Shown in pieces: positions 43,269 to 52,474 of a DNA stretch of 64,000 nucleotides. The translations under genes were made by a program, and so were the position numbers. How positions within the stretch are numbered: position 1 is the stretch's first letter; every line of letters begins with the position of its first letter. Source of the DNA: Massilia sp. Root133 (GTDB lineage: Bacteria > Pseudomonadota > Gammaproteobacteria > Burkholderiales > Burkholderiaceae_D); NCBI RefSeq assembly GCF_001426525.1, contig NZ_LMEW01000035.1, positions 270,429 through 334,428 of the forward strand, in the 5' to 3' direction. The notes under the pieces were generated by a model. That model had not been told where the DNA came from and ran no database searches. It saw only the letters and a program-made list of their open reading frames with translations.

Positions 43269-43831
43269 ACAACGCAACCGAGAACGATGCTTCGAGGGCG
43301 GCATGGCCGCAGCTCATGCTCCGCGCCCAGGACGGCGACCAGGCGGCGTACTGTCGCCTGTTGAAGGCGATCGTACCCGCCATCCGCGCGCTCGTGCGAC
43401 GAAAAATTTACCAGGACGATGCGTTGGTCGAAGACGTGGTGCAGGACGTCCTGCTGACCGTCCACCGGGTCCGGCACACCTATGATCCCGATCGGCCCTT
43501 CTTGCCGTGGCTGTCCGCCATCGTCGCCGCGCGCGCCATCGACGCGCTGCGTGCGCGCGGCCGCAGGGAACATTGGGAGGTGAGCGACGACGAGGCCGTG
43601 CTCGGGCATCCGGACGAATCCAGCCCGGATGGGCAGGCGCAGCGGCAAGTGGATCATTTGCTGAGCCGTCTCCCCGCGCGTCAACGGCGGGTGGTCGAAC
43701 TCGTCCATTTATCCGACATGAGCCTCGCCGACGCCGCGGCGGCCAGCAGCACGACGCTGGCGGCAGTGAAGTCCCTGCTGCACCGCGCTTTCGCCACACT
43801 TCGCCGCAACAAGGAAACCGACCATGAATAA
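43265..43831 (+). CDS. ECF-type RNA polymerase sigma factor
   Basis: The 188-residue protein starts at TTG 43265 and overlaps the DsbD gene (TTGA). Region 2 is seen at VEDVVQDVLLTVHRVRHTYD, and region 4 near residues 125-180 (LPARQRRVVELVHLSDMSLA). It is followed by an NrsF-type membrane anti-sigma factor, the same pairing as the redox-responding SigF-type systems of Caulobacter and relatives. The operon therefore likely answers oxidative or metal stress and includes its own peroxide-defence genes. Confidence 0.88.
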   Translation: MNNATENDASRAAWPQLMLRAQDGDQAAYCRLLKAIVPAIRALVRRKIYQDDALVEDVVQDVLLTVHRVRHTYDPDRPFLPWLSAIVAARAIDALRARGRREHWEVSDDEAVLGHPDESSPDGQAQRQVDHLLSRLPARQRRVVELVHLSDMSLADAAAASSTTLAAVKSLLHRAFATLRRNKETDHE

Positions 43832-44453
43832 TCACGATGCCCTGATCGAACGGCTGTGCCGCGACGCGCATCCCGTGAAGCGGACCGCACCGCCCTGGCG
43901 CCGGGCGGCAGGATGGATGCTCGTGGCGCTGCCCTGCGGCTTTCTCGCCTCCCGGATCCTGCCGCAGGCACGCCCGGACTGGTCCAGCCCGGGCGCGTTG
44001 TGGGCAGGGTTATGGGTCGTGGCGTCGTTCTGCCTCGGGATGCTTGCCATCGGAACAGCCTTTGCCCTCAGCATTGCCGGGCAACGCATCAGGCATTGGC
44101 GCGGCCTTGCCGCACTGACCGCTGCCTGGTTACTGATCGGCCTGACCGGTGTGACGAATTCGATGGACAAGATCGGACATGCGGGAGACGGGATCTATTG
44201 TTACGCCTTCCTCATGGTCGTCGGCCTGCCGATGGTCGCGATCATGGTTGCCGCGATCCGGCGCACCCGTTCGCTGCATCCGGCCCGTAGCCTGGCCGTT
44301 GCGGGCCTGGGCATCGCGGCGACGTCGCAAATGTTGCTGGGGCTGTGTCACCCGGTGGCAGGGCAATTGTTCGACCTGGCGATGCACCTGGCCGCCACCC
44401 TCACCCTCGTCGCGTTCACATCGCTCGCGGGGCGGCGCTGGGTCAGGATCTGA
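43824..44453 (+). CDS. nrsF: NrsF/DUF1109-family membrane anti-sigma factor
   Basis: The 209-residue protein has six predicted membrane helices after a short cytoplasmic N-terminus. Conserved Cys residues occur in the family region (GLCHPVAGQL near 175, YCYAF near 133), where they can act as redox or metal sensors. It overlaps the sigma gene by eight bases. It is expected to hold the sigma factor at the membrane until stress releases it. Confidence 0.85.
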   Translation: MNNHDALIERLCRDAHPVKRTAPPWRRAAGWMLVALPCGFLASRILPQARPDWSSPGALWAGLWVVASFCLGMLAIGTAFALSIAGQRIRHWRGLAALTAAWLLIGLTGVTNSMDKIGHAGDGIYCYAFLMVVGLPMVAIMVAAIRRTRSLHPARSLAVAGLGIAATSQMLLGLCHPVAGQLFDLAMHLAATLTLVAFTSLAGRRWVRI

Positions 44454-44455
44454 TC

Positions 44456-45472
44456 TCATTTGCAGGGCCGCCTGCTCCCGTCCACGATGGCATCCATTTG
44501 CGCCTGCGTCAGTACCTGGGGCATCGGCTCGGCGACAGGATTGCCGTCCGCATCGAAGCGCAGCGGTGGGCGCGGCGGCTCGTTGGGGCAGGCCGGGATG
44601 GCGCGCGGCAGCGATGCGGCCAGCGCGAACAACCGGTCGCGCAAGGGAACGCGCACGACGTTGGCATCGACCCACAACTGGTATCCGCGCCGCCCTTCGA
44701 ACCAGGACAGCACCGAGACCGCCTTGCCTGACGAGGTTTCCAGGATGACGAGCCTGGCCGGCAGGCCATTGATGCGTTCCGGCTCGTCTTTCGGATCGCG
44801 CCAGCTGCGGCTGCCGTCGGCGGACATGTCGTGTTCGAACAGGGTGACCTGGTGCCCGTCCGGCATGCGGAAGCCGCGGTACAGGCGCGAGGGGATGTCG
44901 TTGACAAATTCGGCCCGGCCGCCCAGGCTCTCGAACTGCGCGAACGGCGTGTGCGCCAGGTCGACCGGCGGGAACGCCAGCTTGCGGGTGGCCCTCGCGA
45001 GCGACTGGAACCCGATGTCGTAACGATCGAGATCGATCGCGCACACGTGCTCGACACCATCCTTCTGCGTGCCGGCCGCGTGCCGGGACCGGTCGACGCT
45101 GCACTGGTAGTCCCGTACGCCGGTGCGGACGACCGAGCCGCAGGCGATGACCACGGCGACGCCGGCCACGGCCACCAATCCGCGCCTGACGGGCGAGGGC
45201 GCGGGCGCGGGTTTCCACAACCGCCGCCCGCCCCAGCGGCACAGCCAGGCCAGCCCGAGGACCGGCAGCGCCATCGTGGCGGTCACGCGCAGGACGTCCA
45301 GCAGCGGCGCGTGCAGCCAGGCGACGCAGAACAGGACATATATGCCGCCCGCCAGCAGGACCAGGGCGTTGACGACGTGTCCGGCCGACCAGAACAGCAG
45401 ACCGGCGACGCTTTTCGTACCCTCGACAATGGCGAACCTCACGGCAACCTCCCTCAATGGAACACGCAGCAT
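44456..45472 (-). CDS. Hypothetical membrane protein
   Basis: The 338-residue protein has three hydrophobic segments in the first 125 residues (about 25-55, 60-80 and 95-113). A globular, probably periplasmic, C-terminal region of about 210 residues follows, with scattered Cys. I do not recognise a domain. It is convergent with nrsF, with the stops two bases apart. The start ATG 45472 is upstream of two alternatives at 45442 and beyond, so the first residues are uncertain. Confidence 0.65.
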   Translation of the reverse strand: MLRVPLREVAVRFAIVEGTKSVAGLLFWSAGHVVNALVLLAGGIYVLFCVAWLHAPLLDVLRVTATMALPVLGLAWLCRWGGRRLWKPAPAPSPVRRGLVAVAGVAVVIACGSVVRTGVRDYQCSVDRSRHAAGTQKDGVEHVCAIDLDRYDIGFQSLARATRKLAFPPVDLAHTPFAQFESLGGRAEFVNDIPSRLYRGFRMPDGHQVTLFEHDMSADGSRSWRDPKDEPERINGLPARLVILETSSGKAVSVLSWFEGRRGYQLWVDANVVRVPLRDRLFALAASLPRAIPACPNEPPRPPLRFDADGNPVAEPMPQVLTQAQMDAIVDGSRRPCK

Positions 45473-45619
45473 AGCAACTCAACGCTCCCGAAAGCTCACG
45501 CATTCCCACCCGGACAGGGCAATGCGTAACGTGCCGGGTGAAGCGCCATCCTGGTGTATCTTCAGGGTGGCATCTTGCCGTCCCGGCCACCGGCGTCGCG
45601 CCTTTCCAGTGAGGACATC

Positions 45620-45958
45620 ATGGACGCATCACCTGTTCTGCCACCCTCTGCAACCGCTTTAGGTATTTCGTTCGACGGCCGCGCCTATCACTATCGGGAA
45701 TACAGCTACGAGCGCATCGCGGACGCGCTCGCGTATGCACGACAGGACCGGGACAGGCCCGGTTTTCGCGAAGACACGACGCCGCGCCAGTGGAAGCAAT
45801 GGGCCGGTCCGACGCCGGAAGAACGGCTGCACATGGCGGCGCACGGCATCGTGTACGAACACGGACGCTATTGTTATGGCCCGTATCGCTACGACCTGTT
45901 GTCCGCCGCGCTCGCGTATGCGCAGCATGCGCCCGGGCTCGCCAGACCGGGCGGCTGA
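45620..45958 (+). CDS. Hypothetical small protein
   Basis: ATG 45620 is preceded by GTGAGGAC about nine bases upstream; the frame open from 45554 gives no better start. The 112-residue product has an aromatic repeat-like pattern: GRAYHYREYSYERIADALAY resembles GRYCYGPYRYDLLSAALAY near the end. This suggests an internal duplication of a roughly 20-residue unit. No signal or membrane segment. Family unknown. Confidence 0.65.
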   Translation: MDASPVLPPSATALGISFDGRAYHYREYSYERIADALAYARQDRDRPGFREDTTPRQWKQWAGPTPEERLHMAAHGIVYEHGRYCYGPYRYDLLSAALAYAQHAPGLARPGG

Positions 45959-46206
45959 CGCGTTTTGCGCGGCGCCTTGGCGATTTCAAACTTCTCTTTC
46001 CGGCGCCCATTACACGAAAATACATTTACGGATTTCCGGCGTGCGCGCCAAAAAGAGCGCATAGTAAGCCACTTGCACGCGATCTTCAGCGATCGTCATC
46101 CTTCGAGGCAGCCATGCTGCTCCGCCCGTCGAACGCCACGCGCCTCGCGCATCCCTCCGGCGTCCCATCGCATTCCCGTTACTTACTTTTTAAATAAAGG
46201 TACTCC

Positions 46207-46839
46207 ATGTATCCATTCCCGCAATCCGTCAATCCCGCCCTCCGCTCGCACATCGACGCCCAAGTCGCTTTCTTCAACGAACTGTCCCAGGTCATGTCGC
46301 GTGCCTTCCAGCAGGCCGGCCAACTGAATATGCAGTTGAACCAGACACTGTTCGAGGAAGTCGCCAATGCCGGCCAGCGCCTGTTGACGATCGATCGCCC
46401 GGCCGACGCGATGTCGGTCGCGGCAGCGCATGCCCAGCCCGCTACCGACAAGCTGCGCGCTTACCACCACCACCTTTCGCAGCTGGCCGCGTCGACCCAG
46501 GTCGACCTGACGCGCGTCGCCGAGCAGCACGTGCAGGAAACGTCACGTACCGCCCGCGTGCTGGCCGACGACGTCACCCGCGCCGCTGCCGAAGAAACGG
46601 ACAAGAGCCTGCGCCAGCAGGACGAAACCATCAAGAGCTTCCGCGATCCGTTCGAAGGCAACGGCACACGCGGCAACAAGGCCGGCGCACAATACCAGGG
46701 CAACCTGCAAAGCGGCGGTGACGAAGCCAGTGCCCGCGTCGAGGCCGAAGGTCCGGCCGGCAAAGTCAGCGCCCAGGGCAATTTGCAAGGCAACCAGGCC
46801 CGCCAACCCGTGAACAAGACCCCCGGCCAGACACGTTGA
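46207..46839 (+). CDS. Phasin-family protein
   Basis: The 210-residue protein has the phasin-type amphipathic helix region in residues 15-150 (AQVAFFNELSQVMSRAFQ and so on). A low-complexity Gly/Asn/Gln-rich tail follows. Phasins coat polyhydroxyalkanoate granules and control their number and size. TAAAGG precedes the ATG. It stands alone, with no pha genes in the window. Confidence 0.8.
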   Translation: MYPFPQSVNPALRSHIDAQVAFFNELSQVMSRAFQQAGQLNMQLNQTLFEEVANAGQRLLTIDRPADAMSVAAAHAQPATDKLRAYHHHLSQLAASTQVDLTRVAEQHVQETSRTARVLADDVTRAAAEETDKSLRQQDETIKSFRDPFEGNGTRGNKAGAQYQGNLQSGGDEASARVEAEGPAGKVSAQGNLQGNQARQPVNKTPGQTR

Positions 46840-46946
46840 TACGCTTCCCGGGCCTGTGCGGCGGCGACCATCGGTCCCGCCGCTGCGGTACCGGCATCGA
46901 TGCATGGTTGTCCTTTTCGCCGTCTTCCCTTGGAACACGGCGTTTT

Positions 46947-47636
46947 TTATTTCACAGGCGGGGTCCAGCGCCGGGCGACGATGTTGAAGCTTACCGCGAT
47001 CTCGTCCTGCACCGCCAGCAGCCCGGCGCCCACGGCGAATGGCGTGATGCCGAAATCGGTCTGCTTCAGGCGCGCCGCGCCGCTTGCGGTCACCTGGGCC
47101 GCGTCGACCTGCACCGCGGCCGGCAGTTCCAGCCGGCGCGTCGTGCCGTGCAGCGTGACGTCCACGCGCAGGCGGCCGTCCGCCGGCAGTTCGGCATGCA
47201 GCGTCACCACCGGATAGCGCTCGGCGTCGAGCACCGGACCGAGCATGTTCTTGCGCGTGCCTTCGACCGCTTCCGGCGACGGCGACATGCCGATGCCGGC
47301 GTCGCGCAGCAGTTGCGGTTCGTCGATCGTGAGCTGGTCGAGGCGGAACGAGACGTCGGCACGGCCCATGCCGGGCGCGGCATAGCCGGTCAAGGTGTGG
47401 CTGGCCACGACGTGGTCATGCCCGAGCCGCGCCATCAGGCCGCCGCGGCGTACCGTCACGGCCACCAGCGAAGCGCCCGGGTCGATTGCGTAGACGGCAG
47501 TGCCGGACGCCGCAGCCGTGCGGTACGCATCCAGGCCTGTTGCCAAGGCGGGCACCAACGGTGCCTGCGGCGCCAGGGGCTGCCCGCAGGCGGTCAGCAG
47601 CACCAGCAACGGCAGGAGGCGCCCCGGTACGTTCAT
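46947..47636 (-). CDS. YceI-family lipoprotein
   Basis: Start ATG 47636 gives a 229-residue protein with a lipoprotein signal peptide (LLPLLVLLTACG). A YceI-like lipocalin-fold domain follows (LMARLGHDHVVASHTLTG, TLHGTTRRLELP, DFGITPF). YceI proteins bind isoprenoid-type lipids in the periplasm. It overlaps the upstream YqaE-type gene by four bases (ATGA). The much longer frame to 47918 is a shadow over that gene. Confidence 0.82.
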   Translation of the reverse strand: MNVPGRLLPLLVLLTACGQPLAPQAPLVPALATGLDAYRTAAASGTAVYAIDPGASLVAVTVRRGGLMARLGHDHVVASHTLTGYAAPGMGRADVSFRLDQLTIDEPQLLRDAGIGMSPSPEAVEGTRKNMLGPVLDAERYPVVTLHAELPADGRLRVDVTLHGTTRRLELPAAVQVDAAQVTASGAARLKQTDFGITPFAVGAGLLAVQDEIAVSFNIVARRWTPPVK

Positions 47637-47827
47637 GCCCGCTGTCGCAGCGCCCGCTCGATCTTCTGGTCGGTCTTGAACTGGCTGAGCGCATACACGG
47701 CCCAGATGGTGGCCGGCAGCCAGCCGATCAGCGTGATTTGCAGGATCAGGCAGATGATGCCGGCGATAGGGCGGCCGATGGTGAAAAAGGTCAGCCAGGG
47801 CAGGACCAGGGCGATGATGAGGCGCAT
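47633..47827 (-). CDS. YqaE/Pmp3-family membrane peptide
   Basis: The 64-residue protein has two membrane helices (about 3-18 and 20-46) linked by a short turn, with the family pattern GRPIAGIICLILQITLIGW and WAVYAL. Members influence membrane potential and stress tolerance. GGAGAACC precedes the ATG. It is co-transcribed with the YceI-like gene. Confidence 0.8.
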   Translation of the reverse strand: MRLIIALVLPWLTFFTIGRPIAGIICLILQITLIGWLPATIWAVYALSQFKTDQKIERALRQRA

Positions 47828-47968
47828 GTGGGTTCTCCTTCAGGTAAGCCTCCAGCATAACGCCTTCGCGGACCCGAAAGCTCACGCATTTCCACCCGCG
47901 GAACGCGATTTCAAGCAAAGATTGCCGGCTTGTTCCACAATGCGCACTGCAACGAACACGGAACCATC

Positions 47969-48739
47969 ATGCTCACCGAACGTATCGACTTTCCCGGCCC
48001 CCACGGCAAGCTCTCCGCCAAGCTGGACGCCCCCACCGGCACGCCGCGCGCCTACGGCATCTTTGCCCACTGCTTCACCTGCAGCAAGGACGTGCTGGCC
48101 GCCACCTTCATCTCGCGCGGCCTCGCGAGCCTGGGCGTGGCCGTGCTGCGCTTCGACTTCGCCGGCCTCGGGGCCAGCCACGGCGATTTTGCCGACACCA
48201 ATTTTTCGTCCAACGTCGAAGACCTCGTCGCGGCCGCCGACACCATGCGCGCGAAATTCGCGGCGCCGCAGCTCCTGATCGGCCACAGCCTGGGCGGCGC
48301 GGCCGTGCTGGCGGCGGCCCAGCGCGTGCCGGAAGCGAAGGCCATCGTGACGATCGCGGCGCCCAGCGATCCGCATTACGTCGTGAACACGCTGCTGGGC
48401 GAGCACCTCGACACGATCGCGCAACTGGGCGAGGCACGGGTAAAACTGGCCGGGCGCGATTTCAACATCCGCCAGCACTTCGTCGAAGACGCCGGCCGAC
48501 ACCGGCTGCATGAGAAGATCGCGACCCTCGGCCGCGCGCTGCTCGTGATGCACGCGCCGCAGGACGACACCGTCAGCATGGACAACGCCACCCGCATCTT
48601 CGAGCTGGCGCAGCATCCGAAGAGTTTCATCTCGCTCGACGGCATGGACCACCTGATCACGCGGCGCGAGGATGCCGCGTACGTGGCCGGCGTCATCTCG
48701 GCGTGGAGCGCGCGCTATCTCGACGGGAGCGGCGCATGA
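47969..48739 (+). CDS. Alpha/beta hydrolase
   Basis: From ATG 47969 the product is 256 residues. Hydrolase features are the AHCFTCSKD segment near residue 31, the nucleophile elbow GHSLGG (Ser near residue 107), and the late Asp/His region (HAPQDDTV, DGMDHLI). The fold resembles the N-terminal hydrolase domain of OsmC-hydrolase fusions. It overlaps the next gene by ATGA. Substrate unknown. Confidence 0.82.
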   Translation: MLTERIDFPGPHGKLSAKLDAPTGTPRAYGIFAHCFTCSKDVLAATFISRGLASLGVAVLRFDFAGLGASHGDFADTNFSSNVEDLVAAADTMRAKFAAPQLLIGHSLGGAAVLAAAQRVPEAKAIVTIAAPSDPHYVVNTLLGEHLDTIAQLGEARVKLAGRDFNIRQHFVEDAGRHRLHEKIATLGRALLVMHAPQDDTVSMDNATRIFELAQHPKSFISLDGMDHLITRREDAAYVAGVISAWSARYLDGSGA

Positions 48740-49371
48740 TCGGGTTCGAACGGCGGCGCGACCGCTTCGATTTTTTCGACCGCATGGAAAGCCCGGCGGT
48801 CAACCTGTGCTTCACGCTCGACGTGCCCGATTTCCGGCCGTGGTGCAAAGCGCAGGGCCTGGCGCCGTTCCACGTGATGCTGTGCGCCGTGCTGCGCGCG
48901 GTGCTGAAGGTGGAGAACTTCCGCTACCGCATCGTGGACGGTGAGGTCATCCGCATCGACCGCCTGGTGCCGTCGTTCACCGTGATGAACCAGCACGGCG
49001 ACCTGAATTTCGCGCAGTTCGACTGGTCCGACGACGTGCGCGAATTCGTCGCGCGCGGCATGGCGGCGCGGGAAGAGGCGTCGACCATGACGGAGCTGAA
49101 CGTCAAATACCGCACGATGTCGCCGCGCGACGCGAAGGACCAGGTGTTCGTCACCTGCATGCCGTGGCTCGATTTCACCTCGATCCAGCATCCGATGGCG
49201 TCCATCGCCGCGCCGGACATCCCGTCGTTCGCGTGGGGCCGTTTCCGCGACGGGCCGGACGGCCTGCAGCTGCCGTTTTCCGTGCAGGCGCATCACGGGT
49301 TCGTCGACGGCTGGCACATCCACCTGATCGGACGCCAGGTGGCGGCCGAGCTGGCGGAGATCATCCGCTGA
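48736..49371 (+). CDS. Chloramphenicol acetyltransferase-like protein
   Basis: From ATG 48736 the 211-residue protein follows the CAT superfamily plan: early FDFFDRMESPAVNL, a middle SFTVMN, FTSIQHPM and the catalytic HHGFVDG near the C-terminus. The catalytic His, in the usual HHxxxDG form, is present. Whether it acts on chloramphenicol is unclear; many chromosomal CAT-like proteins have other acceptors. Co-translated with the preceding hydrolase. Confidence 0.8.
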   Translation: MIGFERRRDRFDFFDRMESPAVNLCFTLDVPDFRPWCKAQGLAPFHVMLCAVLRAVLKVENFRYRIVDGEVIRIDRLVPSFTVMNQHGDLNFAQFDWSDDVREFVARGMAAREEASTMTELNVKYRTMSPRDAKDQVFVTCMPWLDFTSIQHPMASIAAPDIPSFAWGRFRDGPDGLQLPFSVQAHHGFVDGWHIHLIGRQVAAELAEIIR

Positions 49372-49379
49372 ACGCGATG

Positions 49380-49507
49380 CCGTCGTTCCCGCGCAGGCGG
49401 GAACCCATTCTGAGGCCTCAAAGTCGACCTATCAAGCACACCGGTATGTCGCCAAGATACCGAATTCGGTTGTTCAGCATGGATTCCCGCTTGCGCGGGA
49501 ACGACGG
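49380..49507. repeat. REP-like paired palindromic repeat
   Basis: Two GC-rich palindromes in opposite orientation, CCGTCGTTCCCGCGCAGGCG at 49380 and its partner ending GCGCGGGAACGACGG at 49507, are separated by about 75 bases. A similar pair is at 60938-61027. This is the layout of REP/BIME elements, common between genes in Proteobacteria. Confidence 0.75.
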
Positions 49508-49516
49508 TGTAACACC

Positions 49517-50287
49517 TCAGTCCCCGCCGCACCCGCCCCCGCAGCTGCTGCCGCAACCGCTGCCACCGTCGCCCCCGCCGTCGCCTCCGCCACCATCGGC
49601 GCAGGGGTCGCCACCGTCTGCGAAGGCCATGCCGCCGCAGGAACCCCCGTCGGCGGTGGCTTCACGCCCGCCCAGGTGGGCGGCCAGCAGGTGCCGGTCG
49701 ACGACGCCCGCCGCAACCAGCACCGTCAGCGCCAGTTCCGGATGCGGCCGTGCGCGCCACATGCCGCGCCCACGTTCGTTCAGGCGCGCGTGGACGATCT
49801 CGCCGGCGCGGCTCCAGTAACCGTGCCCGCCCGGCATGCGGAGTTGCGCGTCCAGGCCGAACAGCGCGGGCAGGCGCATGCTGCGCGGTTGGATGCCGTC
49901 GCGTTCACGGCAGGCCGCGAACGTGTGCAGCAGGGCGTTCCCGGCGAGCGCCGCCCGTTCGACGTGCGGCACGACCACGCCGAAGTGACGCAGGCAGAAG
50001 CGTTCCAGCGAGGCGGGATTCCAGCGCAGCCACGCGTGCCACACGGAGTCCGCCGCCTCCGACGGTAGCGCGCAGGGCCGGCCGCTGTGCCGGACCGCGT
50101 CGAAGAAGCGCAGCAGGCCTTCCGCCGCGCGGGTATAAAAAAAGGCATCCGTCCGGATGCCTTCGTATTCGCGTGGGGCGCTCGCGCGCCATTGACTCTC
50201 CAGTCCCGCCGGCAGGTCCGCAAGTGCGGCCTGCCAGGGCGAGGTGCGCCGCAGCCGTGCGGCGCGCAGTTCTCGGATCCATTTCAT
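49517..50287 (-). CDS. Hypothetical protein with glycine-rich tail
   Basis: The 256-residue protein has a globular, Arg/Ala-rich N-terminal part. The tail of about 50 residues is made of Gly with Asp, Ser and Cys (GGGDGGGDGGSGCGSSCGGG). Such tails are seen in the TIGR04222-type membrane protein group, but no membrane helix is evident here. The GC-rich repetitive tail could vary in length. Start ATG 50287. Function unknown. Confidence 0.65.
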   Translation of the reverse strand: MKWIRELRAARLRRTSPWQAALADLPAGLESQWRASAPREYEGIRTDAFFYTRAAEGLLRFFDAVRHSGRPCALPSEAADSVWHAWLRWNPASLERFCLRHFGVVVPHVERAALAGNALLHTFAACRERDGIQPRSMRLPALFGLDAQLRMPGGHGYWSRAGEIVHARLNERGRGMWRARPHPELALTVLVAAGVVDRHLLAAHLGGREATADGGSCGGMAFADGGDPCADGGGGDGGGDGGSGCGSSCGGGCGGD

Positions 50288-50352
50288 GTTGCCCCCCTGT
50301 TTGTTGTTGTCGGCAGGTCCAGCTTACGGGGCAAATATGACAGTTTGATGAC

Positions 50353-52251
50353 CTACTTCAGGGCCGAGAAGATCGTCGTCAAACGGTCCTTCGTGCCCTC
50401 GATACGTTCCAGGCGCGGATAGCGCAGGCCGCCGCGGTAGTCGAGCGAGATCGTGCGCAGCACGTTGCCCTTCCTGACGAGCAGACGAATGGGTTTGCCG
50501 TCCTTCGCATCCTTGACCGCGGCCTTCAACAGTTCCGGCTTGTAGACGCGGTCGCCCACGGCCATGACGGTCGTGTTGGCGGCCAGGCCCGCGCGGAAAG
50601 CCGGGCCGTCCCACACGACGTTGCGCACGGCGCCGTCCTGCGTGACCGTGAAGCCGAGCGAGTACGTCAGGTCCAGCACCTTGTTGCGGTCGTCCACACC
50701 CTTGAGGTAGTCCGTCGGCGTGTCCGTGTAGACCAGCTTCCAGCCGGCGCGGGCGAGGCCGTCCAGCGGGGCGCCCGGGCCGTGGCCGTCCAGCTTCGCG
50801 CGCAGGAAAGGCGCCCAGTCGTACGGCTGGACTTGATTGAGCGTCGCGACGACGTCGTCGAACGTGTAGAAAGCGGGCAGGTGGCTGCCGTTGTTCACGC
50901 TGTAGAAGGCGCGCGCGAAATCGTCCAGCGAGCGCTTGTCGCCCGACAGTTCGCGGATGCGCGTGTCGACGTCCAGCCAGATCAGCATGCCCTCGACGTA
51001 GTAATCCTCGCTGCGCTGCCAGTTCGGCCAGCCCAGGCCGCGGCGCGCGTTGAGGATCGGGTCGTAGACCGTGTCCTGCACGGCGCGCCACGCGCGGCCC
51101 GCGACGCTGTCGTAGCGCGCGGCGCTCGCGGCCAGCGCGTCGCGCGCGCCGGCGGCCGAGACGAGGCCGGAACGCGCGGCCAGCACATTGCCCCAGTACT
51201 GCGTCTGCCCCTCGTACACCCACAGCAGCTCGTTGTCCATCGGGGTGTTGAAGTTGGGGACGTTCTGGCCGGCCGGGCGGCGGAACTTGCCGTTCCACGA
51301 GTGCGTGAATTCATGCGGGAGCAGGTCTCGTCCGGTCTCGCTCTTGGCCCAGTCGGTGAAATAGCCCGGCTTGACGCCGTTCTCGCTGGACTGGTGGTGC
51401 TCGCGGCCGATGCCGCCGAATTCGTCGGACAGTGCGAACAGGAAATCGTAGTGGTCGTAGTGATACGAACCATACAGTTTATACGCTTGTTGCACGAGCG
51501 CGCGGTGCGCCGCGATCTGCTCGGGCTTCGCTTCCAGGCTTTCCGGGCTGTCGGCGAACACGTTCAGGCGGACGGGCACCTTGCCGCCCGGGTCGAGGTC
51601 GAAGCGCTTGCTGTAGCGGCCCGCGAACAGCGGCGAATCCATCAGCGTCTCCAGGTCGCTCGACTTGAAATGCACGTCGTCGCCGGCGCGGTTGTCCGTC
51701 TCCAGCGCGGTGGCGTACTGCCAGCCCGCGGGCAGCTTCAGGTTCGCCTGCACGTTGATGCCGCGCGCGACGTAGCCGGCCGGGTACAGGGTCGTCGAGA
51801 TCCACTGCACGCCGAGGATATCGTCCGTCATCGTGATGCGGCCCTGGCCCGGCTCCAGCGGCGACAGGTACTGGTATTCGGCCTCCAGGCTCGTCGCGCC
51901 CTCGGGGACGGTCAGGTGGAACGCGTATACCTGCACCGGGTCGCGCTTCCATTCGACCGGCTTGCCGTTCGCCGTGAACTTCAGGCCCGCCAGCTGCGTG
52001 ATCGGGCCGTTCGGGCCGTGGTTCGCGGGCAGCCATTGCGGATACAGCAGGGTGAGCGGGCCGGGCTTCACGGGAATCGTCATGTGCATGCGGAAGACCT
52101 GCTGCGACAGATCGGTCGCGTCGACGTTCAACACGATGGTGCCGGGGTAGGGCTGGTCGAGGGGGGCAGGCACGTCGGCATGTGCCGGGAAGGCCAGCGC
52201 CAGCGCGAGCGCGGCAGCTGAAACGGACGAAGCAAACTTGGAAGCGGTCAT
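50353..52251 (-). CDS. M61-family metallopeptidase with PDZ domain
   Basis: From ATG 52251 the 632-residue protein has a signal peptide (SAAALALALAFPAHA). The zinc site HEFTHSWNGKFRRP is followed by the third ligand Glu in LLWVYEGQTQYWG. A C-terminal PDZ domain covers about the last 130 residues. M61 glycyl aminopeptidases act in the periplasm or outside the cell. The frame to 52296 adds only an unlikely leader. Confidence 0.88.
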   Translation of the reverse strand: MTASKFASSVSAAALALALAFPAHADVPAPLDQPYPGTIVLNVDATDLSQQVFRMHMTIPVKPGPLTLLYPQWLPANHGPNGPITQLAGLKFTANGKPVEWKRDPVQVYAFHLTVPEGATSLEAEYQYLSPLEPGQGRITMTDDILGVQWISTTLYPAGYVARGINVQANLKLPAGWQYATALETDNRAGDDVHFKSSDLETLMDSPLFAGRYSKRFDLDPGGKVPVRLNVFADSPESLEAKPEQIAAHRALVQQAYKLYGSYHYDHYDFLFALSDEFGGIGREHHQSSENGVKPGYFTDWAKSETGRDLLPHEFTHSWNGKFRRPAGQNVPNFNTPMDNELLWVYEGQTQYWGNVLAARSGLVSAAGARDALAASAARYDSVAGRAWRAVQDTVYDPILNARRGLGWPNWQRSEDYYVEGMLIWLDVDTRIRELSGDKRSLDDFARAFYSVNNGSHLPAFYTFDDVVATLNQVQPYDWAPFLRAKLDGHGPGAPLDGLARAGWKLVYTDTPTDYLKGVDDRNKVLDLTYSLGFTVTQDGAVRNVVWDGPAFRAGLAANTTVMAVGDRVYKPELLKAAVKDAKDGKPIRLLVRKGNVLRTISLDYRGGLRYPRLERIEGTKDRLTTIFSALK

Positions 52252-52376
52252 TGATTGAAACCCTGGCGGAGAGACATAAACGGCCGAGTGTAGCACTGCG
52301 CAATCGGCCGAGATTCCACCGGGCAGCGATCAAAACAAAATTTTAAAACAGGCCTTAAAAAATATATTTTGTACGC

Positions 52377-52404
52377 CTTGAAAAGGTGGAAGGTGGCCAT
52401 TAGA
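52377..52404 (+). promoter_or_regulatory. Possible sigma-32 heat-shock promoter for hsp20
   Basis: CTTGAAA at 52377-52383 is followed after 13 bases by CCATTAGA at 52397-52404, close to the sigma-32 pattern CTTGAAA-N(11-16)-CCCCATnT. The site is about 70 bases upstream of the Hsp20 start, consistent with a heat-shock promoter. Confidence 0.5.
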
Positions 52405-52474
52405 TTGGTTCCAACGGATGCTCACGATGAGGTCCGTCAACTTATCGCTTGTACTTTTTAGAGGATATCGAATC

